DNA of 64,000 bases from positions 1 through 64,000 of the forward strand of contig JAADHV010000067.1 in the NCBI GenBank assembly GCA_013151635.1. The letters run 5' to 3'. The notes under the pieces were generated by a model, which saw only the letters and a program-made list of their open reading frames with translations, did no database searches and was not told where the DNA came from. Of this stretch, positions 8,079 through 18,561 are shown piece by piece. Numbering within the stretch: position 1 is the stretch's first letter; every line of letters starts with the position of its first letter. The translations under genes and the position numbers were made by a program. Origin of the DNA: Deltaproteobacteria bacterium. GTDB taxonomy: Bacteria > Desulfobacterota > Desulfobacteria > Desulfobacterales > Desulfobacteraceae.

Positions 8079-9137
8079 ATGATATTTGGGAAAAAAGATC
8101 ATCTTGTCGGTCTGGATATCGGCTCTTCTTTCATTAAAGTTGCTGAGCTCAAAGTAACCGGGAAAGGGCATGCCTTGAGCAAATTTGGTATGGCCCGAAT
8201 TGCACCCGGCACAATTGTTGAAGGCCGGATTGCAGATATGGAAGGCCTGGCGAATGATATTAAAACTCTTTTTAAATCCCAGAAAATCCGCGAGAAGAAT
8301 GTAGCTATTTCAGCAGGCGGCCATTCTGTAGTAATAAAAACGATCAACACATCAAAAAGACCTGAAAAAGCGCTTCACGATACAATATATTCCGAAGCGG
8401 AACAATATATCCCCTATGACATTGATGATGTCAATATCGATTACCAGACCCTGGGAGAAAGCGAGTTCTCCCCTGACCAGATGAATGTTCTCCTGGTGGC
8501 GGTTAAAAAAGACCTGGTGGCTGAATATATTGATCTGGTCCATCTGGCAGGGTTGAATCCGAGAATCATTGATGTTGACACCTTTGCGCTGCAAAATGCA
8601 TATGAAATACTTCCATATGAAAGCCGGGAAAAAATAACCTTGCTGATTGATGTGGGGGCATCAAAGACTTCTTTGAATATAGTGAAGTCGAATGTATCGT
8701 TAATGATGAGGGATACAGTATCCGGAACAAACCAGATTATAGAAGAGATCTCAGATCAATTTGAGATAACCATTGAAGAAGCGGAACAGGCAGTGAATGG
8801 TGAGGCAAATGATATTGTAAGCCAGGGCATGATTCAGGAAATAAGCTTGAAAATTGCACAATCATGGTGTTCTGAAATATGTGAAGTGGTTAATACTTAC
8901 CAGTCTTCTGCAAATGATGAGAAAGTGGAAAAAATTATACTGAGCGGAGGCGGGGTCTTTATCGAGGGATTTCAAGACAGTCTTTTGTCGGAACTTGAAT
9001 CTGATGTCTCAATAATTAACCCGTTTGAAGCCCTTATTGTAAATGAAAAGAAATTTCCAGACTCTTTTATAACCCAGGCAGGCCCGTTGGCACCGATAGC
9101 CATAGGGCTTGCATTGCGAAGAGTAGATGATAAATGA
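8079..9137 (+). CDS. pilM: Type IV pilus assembly protein PilM
   Basis: 352-residue cytosolic actin-like ATPase that binds the N-terminus of PilN and forms the inner-membrane alignment platform of type IV pili. The sequence shows the actin-fold phosphate loop LVGLDIGSSFIKVAEL near the start, the SEAEQYIPYDIDDVNIDYQ segment characteristic of PilM, a second phosphate loop LLIDVGASKTSLNIV and the adenosine-binding stretch ILSGGGVFIEGF. It is first in the pilMNOPQ operon and overlaps pilN by 4 nt (ATGA). Confidence 0.95.
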   Translation: MIFGKKDHLVGLDIGSSFIKVAELKVTGKGHALSKFGMARIAPGTIVEGRIADMEGLANDIKTLFKSQKIREKNVAISAGGHSVVIKTINTSKRPEKALHDTIYSEAEQYIPYDIDDVNIDYQTLGESEFSPDQMNVLLVAVKKDLVAEYIDLVHLAGLNPRIIDVDTFALQNAYEILPYESREKITLLIDVGASKTSLNIVKSNVSLMMRDTVSGTNQIIEEISDQFEITIEEAEQAVNGEANDIVSQGMIQEISLKIAQSWCSEICEVVNTYQSSANDEKVEKIILSGGGVFIEGFQDSLLSELESDVSIINPFEALIVNEKKFPDSFITQAGPLAPIAIGLALRRVDDK

Positions 9138-9709
9138 TAAGAATTAATCTTTTACCATTTAGAATTGCCAGGAAAAAAGAAAATATCAGAAGGCAGATAT
9201 CTGTTTTTTTATTGCTGATTCTTTTAACTGCGGTGGTGCTTTTCTGGTACACGCAGATCATTAATAAACAAATCTTAGTTGTAAAAGAAAGAACAAAACA
9301 GGTAAATTATCAAATCTTGAAATATAAGGAAAAAGCAGACCGGGTTGCAAGAATTAAAAAAAATCTGAAAACCCTTAAAGAAAAGCTTGAAATCGTATCT
9401 TCGTTGAAAAAACAAAGGAAAAAACAATTAATATTGTTTGACGGTATGACAGATCTTATAATTCCCGGGCGAATGTGGCTTGAAAGTTTCAAAACTGACC
9501 AGAATAATGTCACGATCAAAGGAATTGCGTTTGATAATCCTACAATTGCCGATTTCATGGAAAAGCTTGAAAAATCTTCACTCTTTGACAAGATTGATTT
9601 AAAAACTGCAAAAATGAAGAAGTTTAAAAATGATGTCATGTTAAAATCATTTGAGCTGCTTTGCAGAAAAGAAAAACCAAAAGAGGAGAAAAACAAGAAT
9701 TCAAAATAA
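9134..9709 (+). CDS. pilN: Type IV pilus assembly protein PilN
   Basis: 191-residue bitopic inner-membrane protein. It starts with MIRINLLPFRIARKK, the conserved cytosolic INLLP motif that inserts in PilM, followed by one membrane helix (about 22-42), a coiled-coil region rich in lysine and glutamate, and a periplasmic ferredoxin-like fold. Its ATG overlaps the pilM stop. PilN pairs with PilO in the periplasm. Length fits the family. Confidence 0.93.
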   Translation: MIRINLLPFRIARKKENIRRQISVFLLLILLTAVVLFWYTQIINKQILVVKERTKQVNYQILKYKEKADRVARIKKNLKTLKEKLEIVSSLKKQRKKQLILFDGMTDLIIPGRMWLESFKTDQNNVTIKGIAFDNPTIADFMEKLEKSSLFDKIDLKTAKMKKFKNDVMLKSFELLCRKEKPKEEKNKNSK

Positions 9710-9716
9710 GGCAAAA

Positions 9717-10358
9717 ATGACTAAAGAAAAAAGTAAAATTGATGAAATAAAAGAAAAGCTCAGCGCTTTTTTTGAAAAAGTCGGGGAACTTACAAAAGTT
9801 CAACGCCTGCTCATTTGCCTTATAACATTTGCCGTTATTGGGGGGTCTTACTATTATTTTGTTTTTATGCCAAAGCACGGTGAATTAAAAAAAGTAGAAC
9901 AAAATTACCAAAATAAGCTAAAGCTGCTTTCAACATATAAAAGAAGGGCATCCGAGATTTTAAAGTATGAAAAAATGATGGCACAAACCCAGGAGGAGTT
10001 TAATACGGCAATGAAAGCGCTTCCTGATAAACGCGAGCTGCCGTCATTGTTGACAGGTATCTCCAAAGCAGGAAGTGATGCAGGCCTGGCATTCCATTTG
10101 TTTAAACCTGAAAATGAAGTAAATAAAGAGTTTTATAAAGAAATTCCTATATCTATTAAGGTAAAAGGGCGCTATCATCAACTTACGGATTTTTTCTTTC
10201 AAATTACAAGGCTTAACAGGATTGTCAATATTAACAACGTTGCAGTGAAAAGCCGGAAAGGCGCTAAAATACTGGAAATGAGCTGCAAAGCAGTTACTTA
10301 TATGTTTGTTGAAAAAAAAGGACCAAAAAATAAAAATAAACGTAAAAGAAAGAAGTAA
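9717..10358 (+). CDS. pilO: Type IV pilus assembly protein PilO
   Basis: 213 residues beginning MTKEKSKIDEIKEKL. The ATG at 9717 is preferred to an upstream start within pilN. A membrane helix (RLLICLITFAVIGGSYYYFVFMP) is followed by a coiled coil and a periplasmic domain with LPDKRELPSLLTGISKAGSDAGL and the YHQLTDFFFQITRLNRIVNI segment typical of PilO. It forms heterodimers with PilN linking PilM to PilP/PilQ. The lysine-rich C-terminus is longer than usual. Gap to pilN is 7 nt. Confidence 0.92.
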   Translation: MTKEKSKIDEIKEKLSAFFEKVGELTKVQRLLICLITFAVIGGSYYYFVFMPKHGELKKVEQNYQNKLKLLSTYKRRASEILKYEKMMAQTQEEFNTAMKALPDKRELPSLLTGISKAGSDAGLAFHLFKPENEVNKEFYKEIPISIKVKGRYHQLTDFFFQITRLNRIVNINNVAVKSRKGAKILEMSCKAVTYMFVEKKGPKNKNKRKRKK

Positions 10359-10387
10359 CAGGGACTGATTAAAAAAGAATATTTATA

Positions 10388-11032
10388 ATGATTTATAAAT
10401 TAAAAATTATTTCATTAGCAATTGCATTTGGTTTTGTTTTTTTGATTTTTGCATGTAATGATGAGCCCCAGGCAAAAAAGAAATCAACGCCTAATATAGT
10501 TTCAGGAGAAATATTAAGCCCCGCTGTTCAAAACAAGTCCGGAAAAAAGGTTAAAAAGAATAAATTAAGTCCGAAAATTAATCCTGTTTCTAAAGCTGGA
10601 GCTGAACTCAAAAGTGACCAAAAGGCTTTAGAAAATAAACTGGAAGGGCTAAAGATAAAGAGCGAACATTATAACTCACAGGGTAAAATTGATCCCTTCA
10701 ACCCGCTGATCCAGGAAAAACCGGAGGAAAGCCAGGTTGTTGTTGATAACAGGCCCAAAAGGATTCTGACCCCCCTTGAAAAAATAGAGTTAAGCCAGAT
10801 CCGTCTGGTTGCTGTTATTATTATGAAAAACAAGCAGATTGCCATGGTAGAAGAGGCAAGCGGCAAGGGCTATGAGGTGGGCATTGGCACCTATATCGGG
10901 AAAAACCAGGGGAGGGTGTCTGAAATCAGACATAGCAGCATTGTTATAAAAGAGCTTGTCAGAGATTATAAAGGAAGGCTCAAAGAGCATGTTCAGGAAA
11001 TAAAACTTCATAAAAGTGATGGTGAGGAGTAA
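10388..11032 (+). CDS. pilP: Type IV pilus assembly lipoprotein PilP
   Basis: 214-residue predicted lipoprotein: the N-terminus MIYKLKIISLAIAFGFVFLI leads to the lipobox-like I-F-A-C, with F at -2 being slightly unusual. A low-complexity, lysine-rich linker (about 25-100) precedes the PilP fold with YNSQGKIDPFNPLI, LTPLEKIELSQIRLVAVI and the C-terminal strand region GKGYEVGIGTYIG. PilP bridges PilN/PilO to the PilQ secretin in the periplasm. It overlaps no gene; pilQ begins 1 nt after its stop. Confidence 0.92.
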   Translation: MIYKLKIISLAIAFGFVFLIFACNDEPQAKKKSTPNIVSGEILSPAVQNKSGKKVKKNKLSPKINPVSKAGAELKSDQKALENKLEGLKIKSEHYNSQGKIDPFNPLIQEKPEESQVVVDNRPKRILTPLEKIELSQIRLVAVIIMKNKQIAMVEEASGKGYEVGIGTYIGKNQGRVSEIRHSSIVIKELVRDYKGRLKEHVQEIKLHKSDGEE

Positions 11033-11033
11033 T

Positions 11034-13349
11034 ATGCCTTTTTTTCAAATGCAAAGAATAAAAAACAAGATTAAAATAAGCCTTAGTGTCCTTTTGGCCT
11101 TATTCATTGTTGCCGGGTGTGTTGCCCAAGAAACCAAAACGGTTCAAACATCTGAACAAAAACAGAAAACCTCCAATACCGATGCTGTCGTTAAAAGCGG
11201 CAGGCAAATTAGTGCAGTAAGTGTCGAGCTTAAGAACCAGATTATTGAGATCAGCATTAAGGGCAATCAAAAATTAGTCTATACATCAATAAAACAATCT
11301 TTCCCTTTTGGGATTGCCATTTATCTTCCCGAAACCCAAATCGCTGATAATTTTCAAACAAACATACCTGAAAATAAAGGTATTGGTGATCTGGTTGTAA
11401 AGTATGCGGATAAAGAAAAGACCACTGCAAAAGTTGAAATCCTGTTAAAGAAAGATTTCAACTATGAGGTAAAAGAAAATAATAATATCTTGAAGGTTTC
11501 GCTCTTTGGCGGGGTGGAGGACAACCGGCAAAGTGCTAACAAGATACCTGATGTTTTGCCGGCAGCTCAAGCTGAAAAAGCCGTTTTAAAAAAGAGCATT
11601 ATTATCCCTGATAAAACAGCGATAATGACCAATATTGAGTTTAATGTAATGGAGGACGGAAAGTCTGATATTGCTGTTCAAACAAGCCATCCTGTAAAGT
11701 ATGATATCATCCGGGCCGGTAAGAACAAATTGTATTTAAATTTATATAATACAATTATCCCGGAGTATCATAAACGTCCTCTTTTGACTCATTATTTTAA
11801 ATCCGCAGTGGAAAGCTTAATGCCGGTGCAGGACCCGGGAAAGAAGAGGAATGCAAAAATTGAAATCAAAATAAAGGACTCAGTGCCGTATCGTGTTGTC
11901 CAGGAAGAAAATTTGATTTCAATGTATTTTGAACCATCCGGAGTGGAGCCCCCTTTGTTCAGCAAGGCCAGGAAAAAAGTTATCAGCGGCACTAAACAAA
12001 CCCGGGCAGCAGAAGTTCATGAAGAAGTAACAGGTTTGCCGGAAAAAACAGTGGCAGTTGCAAAGAAAAAGAAAACCCTTGAAGAAGAGATCTTCGGGCC
12101 CAAAAAAAAGTACACGGGTGAAAAAATCAAACTGGACTTTTATGAGACCGATATAAAAAATGTTTTCAGGATACTGAGGAGTGTGGGGGGGCTTAATTTT
12201 GCCATTGACAAGGATGTTGAAGGGAAAGTAACCCTGACTTTAGAAGATGCGGTTCCCTGGGACCAGGTGCTTGATCTTGTATTAAAAATGAATAATCTTG
12301 GCATGAAAAGAGAAGGGAATGTTATTCGGATTGCAACCTTAGATACCATTAAAAAAGAAGAAAAACTTGTACAGGAGGCCATTGCGGCAAGGAAAAAATC
12401 TTTGGAGCAGAAAAAAAGCTTTGAGCCCCTGGTTACAGAATACATCCCCATAAATTATTCAGATGCCGAAGCTGATATTAAACCCCATATAGAACAAATT
12501 CTTTCAAAAGAAAGGGGTAAGCTCAGTGTTGATAAACGAACGAATATGATAATTATAACCGACATCCAGGCAAAGGTTGACCAGGCAAAGGAAATTATTT
12601 ACCGCCTGGATAAAGTCACCCCCCAGATCATGATTGAAGCAAAGGTGGTTGAGGTGACAAAGGATTTTTCAAGGGAGCTGGGGCTTGGTTTGAGTATTAC
12701 TGAGAGGAATACGTCGACAGCCGGTGTAAGCGATTTTACCGTTGCATTGAATCATCCGACTTCAGCCCCTGTTAACTCGGGTTCATTTAATTTTTTCAGA
12801 TTATTCGGTTCCAGCCTCACATCGTTAAATGCTCAGATTGCCGCCTCTGAAACAAAAGGGGACGTGAAAGTTGTTTCTTCACCAAGGATTCTTACCCTGG
12901 ATAATAAAAAAGCAAAAATAAAACAGGGCCTTGAATATGCATACCTTGAGCGGGATGATACAGGTGGATCGTCTGTTAAATTTAAAAATATCGACCTGCT
13001 GCTGGAAGTAACTCCCCATGTTACGCCGGACAAAAGAATTGCAATGACTGTGTATTTGACAAAAAATGATATTGACTCTGTCACCAATGGAGTTCCGTCT
13101 CTTTCAACAAATGAAGCGGAAACCGAGCTTCTGGTAAATAATAACGATACCATAGTCATTGGTGGAATCGTAAAAACAACAAATAATAAAAGCAGCTCAG
13201 GAACCCCTATCCTTTCCGGGATTCCTATTTTAGGGCGGCTTTTCAGGACAGATATTGATAAAGATAAAAGAAATGAACTCTTAATATTTATAACACCTTC
13301 GATCGTTCAACTGGACCAGAAAAGAAATACTTTTACAACAACGGATTAA
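11034..13349 (+). CDS. pilQ: Type IV pilus secretin PilQ
   Basis: 771-residue outer-membrane secretin through which the pilus fibre passes. The start at 11034 has GAGGAGT immediately upstream and gives a signal peptide with lipobox IVAGC. Two AMIN domains (peptidoglycan binding; about 40-140 and 190-300) are followed by a secretin/TonB short N-terminal domain (KIKLDFYETDIKNVFRILRSVGGLNFAID), a secretin N domain (YIPINYSDAEADIKPHIEQIL) and the C-terminal secretin core ending VIGGIVKTTNNKSSSGTPI through LLIFITPSIV. Its last 4 bases overlap the convergent TPR lipoprotein gene. Confidence 0.95.
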   Translation: MPFFQMQRIKNKIKISLSVLLALFIVAGCVAQETKTVQTSEQKQKTSNTDAVVKSGRQISAVSVELKNQIIEISIKGNQKLVYTSIKQSFPFGIAIYLPETQIADNFQTNIPENKGIGDLVVKYADKEKTTAKVEILLKKDFNYEVKENNNILKVSLFGGVEDNRQSANKIPDVLPAAQAEKAVLKKSIIIPDKTAIMTNIEFNVMEDGKSDIAVQTSHPVKYDIIRAGKNKLYLNLYNTIIPEYHKRPLLTHYFKSAVESLMPVQDPGKKRNAKIEIKIKDSVPYRVVQEENLISMYFEPSGVEPPLFSKARKKVISGTKQTRAAEVHEEVTGLPEKTVAVAKKKKTLEEEIFGPKKKYTGEKIKLDFYETDIKNVFRILRSVGGLNFAIDKDVEGKVTLTLEDAVPWDQVLDLVLKMNNLGMKREGNVIRIATLDTIKKEEKLVQEAIAARKKSLEQKKSFEPLVTEYIPINYSDAEADIKPHIEQILSKERGKLSVDKRTNMIIITDIQAKVDQAKEIIYRLDKVTPQIMIEAKVVEVTKDFSRELGLGLSITERNTSTAGVSDFTVALNHPTSAPVNSGSFNFFRLFGSSLTSLNAQIAASETKGDVKVVSSPRILTLDNKKAKIKQGLEYAYLERDDTGGSSVKFKNIDLLLEVTPHVTPDKRIAMTVYLTKNDIDSVTNGVPSLSTNEAETELLVNNNDTIVIGGIVKTTNNKSSSGTPILSGIPILGRLFRTDIDKDKRNELLIFITPSIVQLDQKRNTFTTTD

Positions 13350-14101
13350 TTAAGTCTAAAAAGCCTTTTTTGTGCTTCCCGTGATAGAGGAGATGTCTCG
13401 GGGACAAGTTTTAACACAACGTTCCATGATTTTTTTGCCTTATCAAAGTCTTTTAATGCTTCATAGGCTTTTGCCAGATCAGAATGAAGAATGGCAGCTG
13501 CCGGGCTTCTTTGTAACTCATGATGAAGAAAATCAACGGCCTGGGTCGGATACCCGGTTTTAAGATAAATGGAGGCAAGCCCGTGTACGGCAATTAAAAA
13601 ATCAGGTCTGATTTCCAGGGATTTTAGAAAATACGATTTAGCTTTTTTAAACATTTTTTGATTGAAATATGCCCATCCGAGATTTGATAAGGGCATCTCA
13701 GGGGTGGCATATAAAAGATTTTGGGAAACTTCTTCAAAGCATCTGATTGCAAGGTTCCATTTTTTCTGTTTAAGATATGCAGCTCCGAGATTATTTTTTG
13801 CGTTGATATAATCAGGTTTAAGCTCCAAGGCCTTTTTAAACTGGTTCCGGGCAAGTTCATATCTTTCCTTGGCCAGATATGTGAGCCCCAGGCTGTTATG
13901 AAGATATGGGTCGTCTGGAGTGGTTTTAAGGGCTTCAAGAAGGTTCTTTAAGGCAGCAGTATATTTGCCGGCATTATAGTATTCCTCACCAAGCCGTTGG
14001 GTTGCCGCGGCAATCTCTTCGGCTTTTTTTGTATCCGTGTTGTTAGAGGCACATGATACCAATAAAAATAATGCAAAAAATAAGTATAATAGTCGTTTCA
14101 T
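13346..14101 (-). CDS. TPR lipoprotein, PilF/PilW-like
   Basis: 251 residues with a lipoprotein signal (LYLFFALFLLVSC, lipobox LVSC) and about five tetratricopeptide repeats, for instance RLGEEYYNAGKYTAALKNLL, NSLGLTYLAKERYELARNQF and NLGWAYFNQKMFKKAKSYFL. The architecture matches PilF/PilW pilotins, which are needed for PilQ assembly, and the gene sits convergent to pilQ with a 4-nt 3' overlap. Function as a pilotin is inferred from fold and position. It is the last gene of the serS-thrC-LysM operon, 13 nt after the LysM gene. Confidence 0.75.
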   Translation of the reverse strand: MKRLLYLFFALFLLVSCASNNTDTKKAEEIAAATQRLGEEYYNAGKYTAALKNLLEALKTTPDDPYLHNSLGLTYLAKERYELARNQFKKALELKPDYINAKNNLGAAYLKQKKWNLAIRCFEEVSQNLLYATPEMPLSNLGWAYFNQKMFKKAKSYFLKSLEIRPDFLIAVHGLASIYLKTGYPTQAVDFLHHELQRSPAAAILHSDLAKAYEALKDFDKAKKSWNVVLKLVPETSPLSREAQKRLFRLN

Positions 14102-14114
14102 ACGGGTTTTCCCT

Positions 14115-15593
14115 TTATTCTGCCAATGGCTTGCTTTTTATGGATAAAATCCTTATCCCTTCTTTTTCAAGGTAATTTAGTGCATTAGTACTTAATGGTT
14201 TGACTGGTAAGAAAAATTTGTCCCGCTTTTTTAAAGCATAAAGGCCATTAATGCTTTCAACGGCTTCACCCGTAAAAAAAGAAGGGTTCTCCCATATTGT
14301 ATATCCAAGATGGGAGAATAATTTTCTGGCAAGTTCAAGACTGGTCAACCGGGGTGTTATTGAAATAATTTCAAACTCTTTTTTCCCCAGAACCTCTAAA
14401 GCAGAACCATAGACATTCCCGAAATTGATCAAAAGGTCGGTGGTGTCTTCTCTTATGACCCTGCCGAATGATGCTTCAAGGTTAATATTGTTAAGCATAA
14501 AAGGTATCCTGGCATCCGGGATGTAGTCATAATCTGTTTGAGATAAAAGTATTTCAACAATTTTTTTATATTCCAGTGTCCTGTTACGTTTTTTAACCGG
14601 CTTTTTTTTAATCAGGCTTTTTAGTTTATCAATGGTTTCTGACATCAATTGAATTTTTAAATCTTTCCAATATGCCTGTACGCTTTTTAATAGCTCGTCA
14701 TTAACGTTTTCACCTGATATAATGAGTATCCTTGAGCCGTCACGGGATTCAATAACCGGAGATGATGATAAATCCAGAACCTGGGTAGAACCGTTTTCTT
14801 CGGGGAAATACATGATACCACGGCTTAAGAGGGTTCCGCCAATAAGTGAAGAATATTTTCTTAATTGTATCAACTTATAGGCGTCTATTTTGAATTTTTC
14901 AAGCGCCTGCTTTTTCCCCTTTATTTTATCTTGTGTTGTTTTTCCCTGAAAAAGAGATTTAAACCAGGGCTGTGATTTTATTGACGGATCAGGCAGGTAA
15001 ATATCAGCACCTTCATATACAATATTGATATTTTTTATATTGGGATTGGCTAATTGAAACGCTTTGAGACCTTCATTAGATATGCCTCCCCCCTTTTTTA
15101 AAAATTCTTTATCAATCAGGGTTGAGATATTTTCCCCTTTTTTGATTTTATGCTTTTTTATAAATGGAGTAAGATCCAGGTCTTTTGGTATTGTTGAAAA
15201 TTCGATTACCGGGACATCGACATTACCGGATGAGCTTTGGTCATACTCACCCCGTTTTACCGTTTTTAGCGGTATAAGGATATGTATTCCGGGTTCAATC
15301 GCATCAATATTGCTGATTTGCGGATTAATTTCTTTAAACAGGAATAAAAAATGCGGAAAGTCCTTTTCCGCTATTTCCCCTTTTTTCCTGAAAATTTTAT
15401 ATAGCCAGTCATCTTTGTTGACTATATATGGCTCACATAATACGTCTTCGTCCTTGTACCTGAAAATTGAATATCGCTTGTAAGAAGTTTTGACCCCCCT
15501 GGCATTAGCCTTGGGCAGCAAAGATGGTGCAGCACAAGCATTGATAGCGAAAACGGTGAAAACGAATATTTTTAAAAAAATATATTTTTTCAT
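14115..15593 (-). CDS. Exported LysM-like protein of unknown function
   Basis: 492 residues starting with a signal peptide (MKKYIFLKIFVFTVFAINACA; a lipobox-like NAC is possible). Two regions resemble LysM peptidoglycan-binding modules: YIVNKDDWLYKIFRKKGEI with IEPGIHILIPLK, and HKIKKGENISTLIDKEFLKK with YEGADIYLPDP. The C-terminal 270 residues are not recognised; they contain RDGSRILIISG and a domain resembling a repeat of FGNVYGSALEVLGKKEFEIISITP. It lies between thrC (6-nt gap) and the TPR lipoprotein (13-nt gap), so it may work in the envelope with pilus assembly. No catalytic motif is visible. Confidence 0.6.
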   Translation of the reverse strand: MKKYIFLKIFVFTVFAINACAAPSLLPKANARGVKTSYKRYSIFRYKDEDVLCEPYIVNKDDWLYKIFRKKGEIAEKDFPHFLFLFKEINPQISNIDAIEPGIHILIPLKTVKRGEYDQSSSGNVDVPVIEFSTIPKDLDLTPFIKKHKIKKGENISTLIDKEFLKKGGGISNEGLKAFQLANPNIKNINIVYEGADIYLPDPSIKSQPWFKSLFQGKTTQDKIKGKKQALEKFKIDAYKLIQLRKYSSLIGGTLLSRGIMYFPEENGSTQVLDLSSSPVIESRDGSRILIISGENVNDELLKSVQAYWKDLKIQLMSETIDKLKSLIKKKPVKKRNRTLEYKKIVEILLSQTDYDYIPDARIPFMLNNINLEASFGRVIREDTTDLLINFGNVYGSALEVLGKKEFEIISITPRLTSLELARKLFSHLGYTIWENPSFFTGEAVESINGLYALKKRDKFFLPVKPLSTNALNYLEKEGIRILSIKSKPLAE

Positions 15594-15599
15594 ATATTA

Positions 15600-17102
15600 T
15601 CAAGATATTTTTAAATTCAACCTTTCAGCAATTTTATCGGAAATATCTTTTACAAACTTTTCAAAATCTTTTTTTTTCAATCTTTTTTTCTGTGACGGCA
15701 CCAGGTTCTGGTTATCCGGCAGTATTAATGACGGCAGGTTAATATTGTAAGGATCAGGGGTTATATTGTACCCTTGCGGTATTTTTGATTTAAAATACAG
15801 GTCCTGGAATTCTGAAAATTTAATGGCATGAGCTGTAGCATCAAGAATGGCGGTTTCCCTATTTGTAACAATGCCTTGTTTGAGTGCCTGAACAAGCCCT
15901 GCAAGGCACTCGCCTCCCTGGGTGCATGCAATATGTCCGTTCCTATTGGCCAGAAGCTGGCAATCCATTATGGACTGCTCTTTTACCTGAATAAAAAACA
16001 CATGTTCGCAGCCTGCAAGGCGATTATATTGTTTCACAATATGTGCCACCCTTGGCATTGAAACAGGATTGCCGATCATTGCAGCCTGTGCAACGCTCGG
16101 TTTTGTGTCTACCGGAATAAATTTTCTTTTTGAGTCATCCGGTTCAAGAAAATATTGAAAAACAGGGTCAGCCTGTTCTGATTGAACTCCGATAATTTTT
16201 GGCAGGCAATCAATAATATCGGCTTCATAAAATTTAATAAACCCGTTCATAACAGCTGAAATATTGCCTGCGTTTCCGATGGGGATAATTACGGCTTTGT
16301 CTTTCATATCCCATTCAAAATCCTGGGCGATTTCATATGAATAAGATTCCTGGCCCAGAATCCGCCATGCATTTTTTGAGTTTAAAAGCGCAACCGGATA
16401 TCTGGTTGAAAGGTGTTCCACAATTTTCATGCAGTCATCAAAAACACCGGGTATTTCAAAAACCCTGGCACCGCTTCCCAAGGGCTGGGAAAGCTGCTGG
16501 GATGTCACTTTATTATGGGGTAAAAGAACCGCGGATTTAATTTTCGGACCAAGATAGGATGTATAGAGTGCAGCAGCAGCAGAAGTGTCACCTGTGGATG
16601 CACATACAGCGATAACATCGGAAATAATTTTTTTATCAATCAGGTATTTGATACTTGACACAGCACTTGCCATACCACGATCTTTAAAAGAAGCACTTGG
16701 ATTCTGCCCGTCGTTTTTATAGAAAAACGAAAGCCCTATTTTCTCTTTCAGGTTCTGGCTGGCTTCAATAACAGGAGTGTTGCCCTCGCCAAGATAAATA
16801 ATTGATTCTAAAGGCATGCAGGGGCCGATGAATTCGTGATACCTGTATATGCCCTTAAGCGCTGGGATTGTCAGCATTTTTCTGAAATTAAAGATTTTCT
16901 GCCAGACTGCCCCTGGTATTTTTTTTAATTCTTTAGCATCACGATCATGGATTAAAAGAACCTCGTTACATTCAGGGCATACATATAACAGTTTTTCAAT
17001 CGGGTATTCCAAAGAACACCCAAGGCATTTATAATAAAGGTCTCCCTTTACCCTGGGTATGATGTGGGGTTTTATGTCCTCCGGGAAGGAATCAAGCATC
17101 AT
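15600..17102 (-). CDS. thrC: Threonine synthase
   Basis: Pyridoxal-phosphate enzyme converting O-phosphohomoserine to threonine. The 500-residue protein has an N-terminal zinc-ribbon-like motif (C26-x2-C29 and C42-x2-C45), the PLP lysine K140 in [11 protein letters not shown], the phosphate-binding loop and [15 protein letters not shown], typical of the threonine synthase / type II PLP fold. It carries a basic C-terminal extension of about 60 residues beyond the core. The start overlaps the 3' end of serS by 11 nt. A second ATG one codon on (17099) is an equally likely start. Confidence 0.93.
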   Translation of the reverse strand: MMLDSFPEDIKPHIIPRVKGDLYYKCLGCSLEYPIEKLLYVCPECNEVLLIHDRDAKELKKIPGAVWQKIFNFRKMLTIPALKGIYRYHEFIGPCMPLESIIYLGEGNTPVIEASQNLKEKIGLSFFYKNDGQNPSASFKDRGMASAVSSIKYLIDKKIISDVIAVCASTGDTSAAAALYTSYLGPKIKSAVLLPHNKVTSQQLSQPLGSGARVFEIPGVFDDCMKIVEHLSTRYPVALLNSKNAWRILGQESYSYEIAQDFEWDMKDKAVIIPIGNAGNISAVMNGFIKFYEADIIDCLPKIIGVQSEQADPVFQYFLEPDDSKRKFIPVDTKPSVAQAAMIGNPVSMPRVAHIVKQYNRLAGCEHVFFIQVKEQSIMDCQLLANRNGHIACTQGGECLAGLVQALKQGIVTNRETAILDATAHAIKFSEFQDLYFKSKIPQGYNITPDPYNINLPSLILPDNQNLVPSQKKRLKKKDFEKFVKDISDKIAERLNLKIS

Positions 17103-18381
17103 GATGAATCACCTTTTGTCCTCCCATGTAGGGCACCAGTACTTCAGGAATAATCACAGACCCGTCAGCCTGCTGGCAATTCTCCAATATGGCGGCAAAT
17201 GTCCTTCCGACAGCAAGTCCCGAGCCGTTTAATGTATGAACATATTCAGGTTTTTTCCTGTCTTTTCTTCTAAACCGTATACCAGCACGTCTTGCCTGGA
17301 AATCAAGGCAGTTGCTGCAAGAAGAGATCTCCCTGTATTTGCCTTCATTATCCTGGCCCGGCATCCACACCTCAATGTCAAAGGTTTTGGTTGCAGAAAA
17401 ACCCAGATCTCCTGTGCAGAGTGTTACCACCTGGTAGGGAAGCTCTAGAAGTTGAAGGATTTTTTCAGCATTTTCAAGCAAAGATTCAAGTTCGTCAAAA
17501 GATGTCTCAGGGGTAGTTAATTTAACCAGTTCGACTTTATTAAACTGGTGCTGACGGATCAAACCTTTAGTGTCCCTGCCGTATGAACCGGCTTCTGATC
17601 TGAAACAGGGAGTATAGGCTGTAAATTTGCAGGGAAGCATTGATTCATCAAGAATTTCATTGGCATAAATATTGGTCATGGGGACTTCAGAAGTCGGGAT
17701 CAGGTAATAATCCCATCCTTTCAGTTTAAAAAGATCTTCTTCAAATTTGGGCAATTGGCCGGTTCCGGTCATGGTGGCCCTGTTCACAATAAATGGCGGC
17801 AGGGTCTCGGTATAGCCATGTTGAGAAATATGAATATCAAGCATGAAATTGATGAGTGCTCTTTCAAGTCTTGCACCATTTCCAATATAAAGAGGAAATC
17901 TTGCCCCGGTCAGTTTGGCAGCTCTTGTGAAATCAAGAATACCTAAATCTTCACCTATCTCCCAATGGGGTTTTATCTTAAAATCAAATTTTTCCGGTTC
18001 ACCATGGGTTTTTTCAAGCCTGTTTTCAGTATCGTCTTCACCTGTGGGGACATCTTTGTGGGGAATATTGGGTACCAAGACAAGAAAGTCATGTATGTTT
18101 TCTTCAATTGTTGAAAGTTCTTTATCAAGTTGTTTGATTGTTTCAGACACTTCTCTCATCCGGCTGATAAGGGGCGTGGCGTCTTGCCCGGCTTTTTTCA
18201 TTTTTGCTATATCATCTGAAACAATATTTCTTTTATGCCTTAGCTCTTCTATTTTTAAAAGCCTGGTTTTTCTTTTGTCATCATCCTTTAATAGAGAAGC
18301 GAAGTCTATTTGAGCCCTTCTTTTTTCCATCCCGTTTTTAACAAGTTCCAGGTTGTTCCTTATATATTTTACATCCAGCAT
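17092..18381 (-). CDS. serS: Seryl-tRNA synthetase
   Basis: 429-residue class II aminoacyl-tRNA synthetase charging tRNA-Ser (and tRNA-Sec). The N-terminal long antiparallel coiled coil (about 25-105, rich in K/E/R) binds the tRNA long arm. The catalytic core has motif 1 near [14 protein letters not shown], motif 2 [21 protein letters not shown] and motif 3 [17 protein letters not shown]. Family-typical length. It is first in the minus-strand operon continuing into thrC. Confidence 0.97.
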   Translation of the reverse strand: MLDVKYIRNNLELVKNGMEKRRAQIDFASLLKDDDKRKTRLLKIEELRHKRNIVSDDIAKMKKAGQDATPLISRMREVSETIKQLDKELSTIEENIHDFLVLVPNIPHKDVPTGEDDTENRLEKTHGEPEKFDFKIKPHWEIGEDLGILDFTRAAKLTGARFPLYIGNGARLERALINFMLDIHISQHGYTETLPPFIVNRATMTGTGQLPKFEEDLFKLKGWDYYLIPTSEVPMTNIYANEILDESMLPCKFTAYTPCFRSEAGSYGRDTKGLIRQHQFNKVELVKLTTPETSFDELESLLENAEKILQLLELPYQVVTLCTGDLGFSATKTFDIEVWMPGQDNEGKYREISSCSNCLDFQARRAGIRFRRKDRKKPEYVHTLNGSGLAVGRTFAAILENCQQADGSVIIPEVLVPYMGGQKVIHHDA

Positions 18382-18561
18382 TTTTCTTATTATTTTACCT
18401 CTTTTATAACGCTTCAGGTTCTTATTTTAAAAGATTTTTCAACAAGTATAACCTGATACCACGAGGTGTGTAAACAGTCAATGATTATTGCAGGTTGACA
18501 ATTTGTGACATGTGTATAATATTTGCTAAAAACTTTTTTTGTAAGAAAAGGAACCATAGTA

